Assembly: GCF_050003625.1 (NCBI RefSeq)
Contig: NC_134398.1
Span: 63,868,891 to 63,932,890 of the forward strand
DNA: 64,000 nucleotides
Source: Haematobia irritans
Taxonomy: Eukaryota > Arthropoda > Insecta > Diptera > Muscidae
Direction: 5' to 3'
Part shown: in pieces, positions 57,239 through 64,000 of the stretch
Position numbering within the stretch: position 1 is the first letter of the stretch
How the letters are laid out: every line of letters begins with the position of its first letter
Program-made: the position numbers and the translations under genes
Notes under the pieces: generated by a model
What the model was told of the DNA's origin: nothing
Seen by the model: only the letters and a program-made list of their open reading frames with translations
The model's database searches: none

Positions 57239-58465
57239 CTATGTATGGGAGGCTGGATGGCCGGCCTCCATAAAATTTATTTCATCGACAATATATTCGG
57301 GATCCCGCTCATCAGGCAGTATGTCATCGCAGTCTGCAGAAGTTTCTACATTATAAAGACGAGGTTGCTTACTTTTAACATTCGTGTCTGTAGCACCCCT
57401 TTTAAAACCAAACCTTGGATTATTCATATAATTAACTGTATAGACCTATCTACGTCCATTGGTTCACTCTTGATTGCCGGATACCGTGGAGGTAATGGTG
57501 GTTTCTAGTATGAATCATTGGGTGAATTGAAATTAAGATTCCCTGTGCGAGGATTCTGTCGCCATCTCATATCCGGTCGCATTGCAGTGGCCTTCCATGG
57601 TCTAGGAGGCGGTGAACGGTATACTACGTCTGCCTTAACCCTGGTCTCCTTTGGATGCAGGATATCATTCCGCATGGTAAGGTTCTGAAGTTCGAGGCAG
57701 GCCGAATAAGCCTCGGGGAGAGTCTTAGGTCTCTGGATGATAATCATCCGAGAGAGATCCGGCTTCAGACCACGTATAAAAATGTCCAATGATCTATTTC
57801 GATGTCTCCACAAGAGCCGTAACTGTCTCCTCACTGTAGGACTCGGTCTTTAACTTATTAACTATCAGCGACAGCTGATGGTTCACTGTGGAATAAAATT
57901 CCCCAATATACAACGAGCCCTGCGACAAACGATTCAGCTGATGTTCCAAGGTCTGAATGTCACGTTTGTCGGCGTAATGGAGCGACAGGACCCTTTTAAT
58001 TTCTTCCCAACTACTGTCAAAGACATTATAGGCAACAAGGGCAGTGTCGGCAGCACCAACAACCTTTTGGCGGATGCTTTGAACAATTGCCCTATAAATT
58101 GGTTGGTCCCTAACGATCTCAAAGTCCTTTAGTATAGATTCAACGGAGTGAATCCATGAGACGTACTGCGTAGGACTTCCGTCGAATGTCCGTAATTCTT
58201 TGACGCCGTCAGGCAACCGACTAATGTCCTTTAACTCATCCACATTTCGCGGACGCTGTAGCGGCCTAATAGGGGCCTCCACAGGAATTGCATTACCCAA
58301 CCGTGCCGCTTCTACCTGCTCTAACCTTGTCATAACGTTTCCTAAGGCGTTATCATGCAGGGTAGCCTCTATCGAGGATAACCTGCCCTCAACGGACTTT
58401 ATTTGCTCCATGAACCGGTTAATGGCTCCGGTCAGGTTTGTCGCCGTATTTTTAATTTCGTCCAT
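57239..58465 (-). pseudogene. gag: Errantivirus gag, broken
   Basis: Three frames: 58465-57794 (223 codons; N-terminal coiled region, then capsid-like FDGSPTQYVSWIHSVESIL and LHYADKRDIQTLEHQL), 57834-57505 (capsid end and Arg-rich linker, FIRGLKPDLSRMI, LQNLTMR) and 57427-57239 (C-terminal part). The frame changes near 57,800 and near 57,430, and a TAG lies at 57505-57507 within the middle frame. No CCHC knuckle, consistent with errantivirus Gags, which rely on Arg-rich regions. Start at 58465 chosen because it opens the family-like N-terminus about 830 bp after the LTR. Confidence 0.8.
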
Positions 58466-58597
58466 GCTGACAAGAGAAAGAAATGGAATTACTCACCGGT
58501 ATGTTCGCCTTTTTACTCCTTTTTCCTTTTTCACTTTATTTACTTTTTATTAATTAACTTTTTCTTTCTTTTTCTCGTCTCTCTCAAAAAATTATTT

Positions 58598-58985
58598 ATT
58601 CTGAGCTCTTATATTTTCACTTATAGCATTTTGCACTAAGATTTTTTCATAAATATTACTTTCTTTTCTTCAAAAAAAATATTTATTTTGAATCCTTATA
58701 TTTTTACTTATAGCGTATTTCACTAAGATTTTATCTTTTTCATAATAATTTTTTCTTTTCTTCAAAAAAGGTTATTTATTTTGAATCCTTATATTTTCAC
58801 TTATAGTATATTTCACTAAGATTTTATCCTTTTCACAATATTTTTTTCTTTTCTCCAAAAAAGGTTATTTATTTTGAATCCTTATATTTTCACTTATAGT
58901 ATATTTCACTAGGATTTTATATTTTTCATAAATATCTTTTTCTTTTCTTCAAAGCAAAAAAAAAATTATTTATTTTGAATCTTTA
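58598..58985 (-). repeat. Errantivirus 5' leader tandem repeat (about four units)
   Basis: TTATTTATTTTGAATCC, TATATTTTCACTTATAG and TTCACTAAGATTTTAT recur at about 90-100-bp spacing (about 58,598, 58,681, 58,768, 58,866, with a partial copy at 58,968), separated by T-rich runs. It sits between the LTR and gag, the position where gypsy carries its Su(Hw) insulator repeats; no Su(Hw)-type TGCATACC motif is evident. Confidence 0.75.
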
Positions 58986-59279
58986 TATAAAAAAATGTAT
59001 ATGTCTTTTATTGTAAAGTTGTTCGAGTCTTGGCTTCGCGACGCGGCCAAGGAGTAATCCCCTTTTTTTATTTACTTATTTTTAATTTTATGTCTGAGGA
59101 GGGTCCCGTAGGAATCACTCAGATTAGATTTAATTTTGATTTTATTATAATATATAATTTTATTTTCTTTTCAAAGTTATAATTAGCTTATATTTTATAC
59201 CCTGCAGGGTCCCGTAGGAATGCTAGAGTTAACTTTTTATAATTTTACCAGGACTCTGCTATCTTTTTTAGCAGGTCCC

Positions 59280-59294
59280 TGCTCTCGGGCGCCA
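59280..59294 (-). promoter_or_regulatory. Errantivirus primer binding site
   Basis: On the minus strand, TGGCGCCCGAGAGCA follows the 5' LTR, sharing its T with the LTR end. The first ten bases match the tRNA-Lys type of site; the next few diverge. Confidence 0.7.
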
Positions 59295-59716
59295 GTTAAG
59301 GATTCTTCCTTGGCTTACCATAAAAAAATATCGAAGGCGCGACCAACTGCGCCGGAATAAAGATACACAATTAAATTTAATTTTTCAAGATTATATTTAG
59401 ACAATATTAATTAAACAATATTTGATAATTAACGTGTTTACAAGATTATATTTGAATGACAAGATTAAGCGATTTTAGTGATATACCCGTTACGGCAGCG
59501 AAACCAAGACTGCCCCCTTATCCAAGCTGTTTTACCTGGTCAGCTCGCCTATCATCAGTTCCCACTGCATTCCAGGTAAAGGTATCCGGTGGCATGGGAA
59601 TATATTCTTGCAGACTAAGCGTCTGCTAGTCTGCGCGAGTAGATGTTGCGAAATAATTATTTTATGCTGACTCTGCCGCACATGCACTGTGGGCAGAGAT
59701 GGGAATGTTGTTAACT
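59294..59716 (-). repeat. Errantivirus 5' LTR
   Basis: 423 bp, AGTTAA...TTAACT, about 99% identical by eye to the 3' LTR. No TATA box is obvious. Confidence 0.93.
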
Positions 59717-59862
59717 TTTATATTATATTTATATTTATATTTATATTTATATTTATATTTATATTTATATTTATATTTATATTTATATTCATATTCATAT
59801 TCATATTCATATTTATATTTATATTTATATTTACATTTATATTTATATTTATTTTATATTTG
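59717..59862 (+). repeat. (ATATTT)n hexamer array, right part
   Basis: The continuation of the array at 50,965-51,113 beyond the provirus; several units read ATATTC. Confidence 0.9.
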
Positions 59863-61247
59863 TAATTATTTTTATATAAATTAATGTATATTTAAATTGC
59901 TAATTATTTTTTATATTTAAACATTTTTCTTTGTAAATCTTATTTTTCTCTCTCCAAAATGCTTTTTTCAATTGCATTTTATATGCATCAAAAGTGACTA
60001 CTTCTTCTTCAATTGCTTTGAAGAATATTTGGTTGATATTATTGTAAGTTTTAAAGGATTCTTTATTTTGAAACCCGTCATAGTTAAAGGCTTTTATAAT
60101 ATATGTAGTTAAAGGCTTTTATAATATTATGTTTAATAAATGTTCTTGAATTTGTCGAAAAATATTCACTTAGTTTTGAGATATCGACATGATGTCAGCG
60201 TTTGTAATACTCTTTAGTTAATTTTTCTATAAATAATAAGTGTGTTCACGTTTTTTCTGTGACATTTGTCCTGTAGTGATACTTTCATAGAAAACGATGC
60301 CTCTTATTGCTTAAGACTTAAGAAAATATGTAATTTTGACTTCATCCAATGTAAACTATAATTTCAAAAAAAAAATTTAACAGAAATAAGAATTGTGTTT
60401 CGTTTTTAATGAAATAATTTCAATAAAAAACAAGCCTTCTCGTGTAAGTTGAAATGTCATTAGTAGTCGTTCCGATGTGTGGCTTAAAACAGACATTATA
60501 ATAGGCTTGATTTGAGAAGCGAGTTGGCAATGTCTATTGAATCCTTTCGCCTTTAGCAAATTTTAAAAAACATAGATGTTAAAGCACGTTATCATGTAGG
60601 TTGTGTTGGAAGTTTCATTGACGCTATTATAATGTGTATTTTCAGCTCTTATAAATGCAGGGCCCACGAATTATCCGACTGGGAAACGAAATGGAAGCCA
60701 CTACCATTACAAGCAAAAAGGTTTTTGGGGGTTGAAAATCGGTGAGAGCATCGAGGAGAACAAAACTCTTTTTTGTTCTCTCATTAGCTAAGTCAGTGAG
60801 GCATATTAAGTAACAATTATCTTGTTTTAATCCAAAACAAGCTTAATTCAAACTTTAAGTACTTGAATTACACAAACAAGCACACTTTGTGCTTAATAAG
60901 AGTATAACTTAGTATTTGCGTACTTAAAATTTTAAGTGCCAATTCAGGCTAAAAATAAGAATTTGAAACTTGATTTTAGAAGTCCTCTTTTCTTTGGGTG
61001 TACGTGCTACGTACAATTTTTTTTTCAAATGTGTATAACAATTGCCATAGCCTCCTCTGGCCTTAACAAGCATATATCATACTCTAACTATTTGATTATA
61101 TGAAATGATATATCTGTCCATCATCTATACTACAGCCTAGTATGATGAAAATATTGGATTTCAAGCATGTAAGGAATTTAAAAATGTTTGATTATGATCA
61201 ACTTCTTAGAAGAGGTTGCAATATCCACGTGCCTTTTTCTCAATCTA
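59863..61247. other. Right part of the possible outer element; otherwise unassigned
   Basis: 60,040-60,125 has a short direct repeat of TTAAAGGCTTTTATAATAT. 60,745-60,785 has a GAGAACAAAA...TTTTGTTCTC inverted repeat. 60,810-60,990 has ACTTAAAATTTTAAGTG and CTTGAATT words as at 42,100. No gene seen. Confidence 0.35.
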
Positions 61248-62404
61248 AAGGGTGATACGGTCAAAATTTGGTCAATATAAACTTGACGTATTTCTTTCAA
61301 TTTTGCATTTAAAAAACCTGAACACCCCTCATTTTAAAGGTGTGTGTGTGTAGAATGTTGCTCCTATTTTGATTTTGGAATTCACTCTTCAGTTGTCAAA
61401 ATGCCGTCCAAGCAAGAAGAGCAGCGTATCAAAATTTTGCTCGCGCATCGCGAAAATCCGAGCTACTCGCACGCAAAGCTGGCAAAATCGCTAAAAGTTG
61501 CCAAATCAACCGTTACAAATGTAATTAAAGTGTTTGGGGAACATTTGTCGACAGCCAGGAAGTCTGGATCGGGGGGAAAGCGAAAACCGGAAGCCGCTGA
61601 GACGACAAAGAGAGTTGCCGGTAGTTTCAAGCGAAACCCTAACCTCTCTCTCCGAGATGCCGCAAATAAGCTGGGTGTATCGTCTACAACCGTGCATCGA
61701 GCCAAAAAACGAGCCGGACTATCGACTTACAAGAAGGTAGTGACTCCAAATCGCGATGATAAACAAAATACGACGGCCAAAACGCGATCCCGGAGGCTGT
61801 ACACGACGATGCTGACGAAGTTTGACTGCGTGGTGTTTTATACGGCAAAAGGAAGGGGAAAGGTAGCAGATATTTTCAAGCACATAAAACTGTCAAAGTT
61901 CGCAAAGAAATATCTGGTTTGGCACGCCATCTGTACCTGTGGCTTGAAAAGCAGCATTTTCATAGCTTCCGGTACTGTCTACCAAGAAATTTACGTGAAA
62001 TAGTGTTTGAATAAACGTCTGCTGCCTTTCCTGAAGAAACACGGTTGTTCCGTACTGTCATTACGGTAAAAAGGTACGCCGCCAACAACGTGCAAGTGGT
62101 TCCCAAGGACAAGAACCCTCCCAACACGCCAGAGCTCCGCCCAATTGAGAAATACTGGGCTATTGTCAAGCGGAACCTAAAGAAGACCAAAAAAACTGCT
62201 AAGGACGAGCAGCAGTTAAAGGCAAACTGGCTTTCTGCGGCGAAGAAGGTGGACAAGGTGGCTGTACAAAATCTGATGGCAGGTGTCAAGCGTGAGGCCC
62301 GGCAAGCCTAACAGAATATTTTTCCTGAATTTTATACTAATTGAACTTGAAAAAGAAATTTAATTTGTGTTTTCCCTTGACCAAATTTTGACCGTATCAC
62401 CCTT
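61248..62404 (+). mobile_element. Tc1-like transposon, internally deleted
   Basis: 1,157 bp with perfect 28-bp TIRs (AAGGGTGATACGGTCAAAAT ...) and TA on both sides (61246-61247, 62405-62406). Confidence 0.93.
61401..62311 (+). pseudogene. Tc1-like transposase, two deletions and a stop
   Basis: From the ATG at 61401 (MPSKQEEQRIKILLAHRENP) a paired helix-turn-helix region is intact: one helix set around SHAKLAKSLKVAKSTV and a second at LSLRDAANKLGVSSTTVHRAK. After LTKFDCVV the sequence jumps to FYTAKGRGKVADIF, losing the stretch that should hold the first catalytic Asp. A TAG follows at 62001-62003. Near 62,055 a second gap removes the second Asp block and changes the phase. The last frame (62045-62311) keeps NTPELRPIEKYWAIVKRNL with the third acidic residue (Glu). 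Without two of three catalytic residues the protein could at most bind TIRs. Confidence 0.85.
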
Positions 62405-63190
62405 TATTGGTCACTATCAGTCTTTCCATCCGCAGATACGTTTTTACCTTTCCAATCACTTTACATCCGTCATAAGTAAGACAAACTTCGTTCATAAGCA
62501 ATGAATTTTACTTCGAAGTAAAACTTTAGGGCGGATGTAATATTTTCTAGCAACCACTGCATTGGTTTTGTATTAGTTCTTCAGATGTGATACTATTTCA
62601 GTACTTCGGATGTTTATTTAAAAATAAGGAAAACTTGGAAAAATTAAATCTTTCCTAAATTTTTTAAATGTTTATGTTTTCTTAAATTTTTATCTCTTCT
62701 TTATTTTATCGCAAATTCTACGGCTACCAAGAAATGGATCGGTGCACTTTTTAAATATTTTTTGGATTGGTTTCTTGAGCGTCTTGCAACTTTTTAATAA
62801 ATCTTTTATATTGATTTTTCAATCTACCGTTTCCATAGTGATAATATTTTCATTGCAAGATATTGCTGCATTGTTCGCCATCAATTACTCCCAAACATAC
62901 ATAGCGCTCAAAATTCGGTATTTTGTATTCATTATGTTTTCATTCTTCAATGTTTTATTGCACAATTACGTGGTTAAAAGTCTTATTTCAGAATTTTGCT
63001 TCGACCATAAATTTTTTGTTAATAATTGAAACGCGTGGTGCTTGTTTGAAATTCCTTTTCAAATCTATAACAAAAAGAATAAATAAGCAGCATGAGTTTT
63101 TCATAAATTCAATAACGAATAATGCACTTAATTTTTTTCCATGGTCAACAGTTGGCAAAGGAGTGCAAGTCAAAATGATTATTATTGAAA
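62405..63190. other. Unassigned stretch
   Basis: AT-rich; a 95-codon hydrophobic ORF at 62,742 overlaps another frame and has no family motif. Nothing else recognised. Confidence 0.3.
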
Positions 63191-63196
63191 ACTCAT

Positions 63197-63750
63197 AACT
63201 GAAAAAAGCAGGCTTGGTTCCAAAGATTTTGTCTGTACACTAATGATTTTGGTATTGATTCCGAGCCGAAGAATTAAGGACACATTTAAGACACGATTTT
63301 CTTTTAAATCTGAGTTATACGTACCTGATTCTAAGAAACCAATTTTTAATTTATTCGTTTTTAGTCGTTTTCTTAATGTGCTATCAAAGTCCATTAAAAA
63401 AGTTTCAATGATAACTTAAACTTTCATATTCAGATTTCAAGTAGAAATTATGCTATGTTTCAAGTGCAAAACATCTTTAAAATAAAGCGTTAAAAAATCA
63501 TCTCTTATTTTCAAAAGCTTTTTGGCTTTGTACCCAAAATTCAAAAAGTCAACAATTTTAAAGACGGTTTCATTAACTTTGAAGATTTTTTTTCAGAAGT
63601 ATTAAAGTCAAGTTGACCTAAGTAAAATGAAATTTTCTTTCATATTAGGTCACCCAATTTTAAGTTCAATCACTTAGCTATAAGGACAAAATGACTTCAT
63701 TTAAAAGTTTATCGGCTTTTAGACAAGGAAAAATTTTAACACAAATGCGT
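63197..63750 (-). mobile_element. CACTGAAAA-family element, copy D, reverse orientation
   Basis: ACTGAAAAAAGCAGGCTTGG, CCAAAGATTTTGTCTG, GATTTTGGTATTGATTCCG and, further in, CTATAAGGACAAAATGACTTC are the reverse complement of copies A-C. The far end is not identified. Confidence 0.65.
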
Positions 63751-64000
63751 CTACCCCTCGGAGATTCTTACCTGTGCCAGTTGACTTTTCTCTTCCATAT
63801 AAGTTCTTTTGAGAAAATTTTGCAAATTAAAGACAATGTTATGTTGAGTTTAAATGGAAAAAATATATTTATACAAAAATATGTGAATATTTTTTTTTCA
63901 AAAATTTTTGTTAAAAAAATTACCCGTTGGTGAGATTGGAACCATCGTTCCACATTTGTTGTTCGTAATAATAAAGAACATCACAATAAGTAGTTACAAT
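63751..64000. other. Unassigned window edge
   Basis: No recognised feature. Confidence 0.3.

Larger units (their letters stand above)
51114..59716 (-). mobile_element. Errantivirus (gypsy-group endogenous retrovirus), 8.6 kb
   Basis: Two 423-bp LTRs bounded by AGTTAA...TTAACT, a 4-bp duplication TTTA (51110-51113, 59717-59720), a tRNA-Lys-like primer site, a polypurine tract, and gag-pol-env in order on the minus strand. It is inserted in an ATATTT microsatellite. LTRs differ at about four positions by eye (about 99% identity), so it is young; nevertheless gag and pol carry stops and frameshifts while env is open. Confidence 0.95.
41950..61000. mobile_element. Possible outer CAC...GTG element of about 4.3 kb net, holding a foldback and a provirus
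   Basis: Left end CACCCAAAAAAATTAATAG after TA (41948-41949); right end TCTTTGGGTG before TA (61001-61002). Both ends are followed inward by the same kinds of words (CTTGATTTAA, GTACTTGA, TTTAAGC: 42,100-42,260 and 60,810-60,990), in inverted order. In between lie the hAT foldback and the errantivirus. The alternative is two unrelated single-ended copies. Confidence 0.35.

Overview
The window looks like intergenic or heterochromatin-like DNA from a higher (probably muscid or other calyptrate) fly. It is very AT-rich, has no bacterial gene layout, and is built almost entirely from eukaryotic mobile elements nested inside one another. Elements resembling the dipteran DINE/Helentron group (GTCY microsatellites, about 153-bp internal tandem repeats, palindromic ends) are everywhere. 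The species assignment is inference. I found no convincing host protein-coding gene.

Layout. 1-11,100: two CAC...GTG-ended DNA elements, one inside the other, with DINE-like repeats nested inside them, a series of exon-like tandem units (6,066-7,171), and a degraded non-LTR retrotransposon RNase H fragment (9,245-10,060). 11,100-18,770: DINE-like repeat split by a TA-flanked element and a 1.2-kb inverted-repeat element, then mostly unassigned DNA. 18,771-24,515: a DINE-like repeat split by a hAT element (8-bp target duplication GTAACACG) and by a CAC-ended element. 24,537-29,072: an LTR retrotransposon with two 596-bp LTRs that read as identical, a SAP-domain gag, a complete integrase, no protease/RT/RNase H, and a 578-bp hAT element inside gag. 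29,526-33,515: a CAC-ended element holding a mariner and a 5'-truncated LINE, followed by a SINE-like repeat split by another CAC-ended element. 36,687-40,120: four nested levels. 41,950-61,000: possibly one outer element holding a hAT foldback element (43,504-49,687) and an 8.6-kb provirus-like errantivirus (51,114-59,716, minus strand). 61,248-62,404: a decayed Tc1-like transposon. The right edge is another CAC-ended element.

How the parts relate. Almost nothing here works as a pathway; the interest lies in insertion history. Many insertions can be proved from target-site duplications plus an unoccupied paralogous site in the same window. The best-preserved coding units are the errantivirus env ORF (447 codons), its integrase ORF, and the gag and integrase parts of the LTR element. 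The mariner, Tc1-like, LINE and errantivirus gag/RT genes carry identifiable stops, frameshifts, deletions or a lost catalytic residue.
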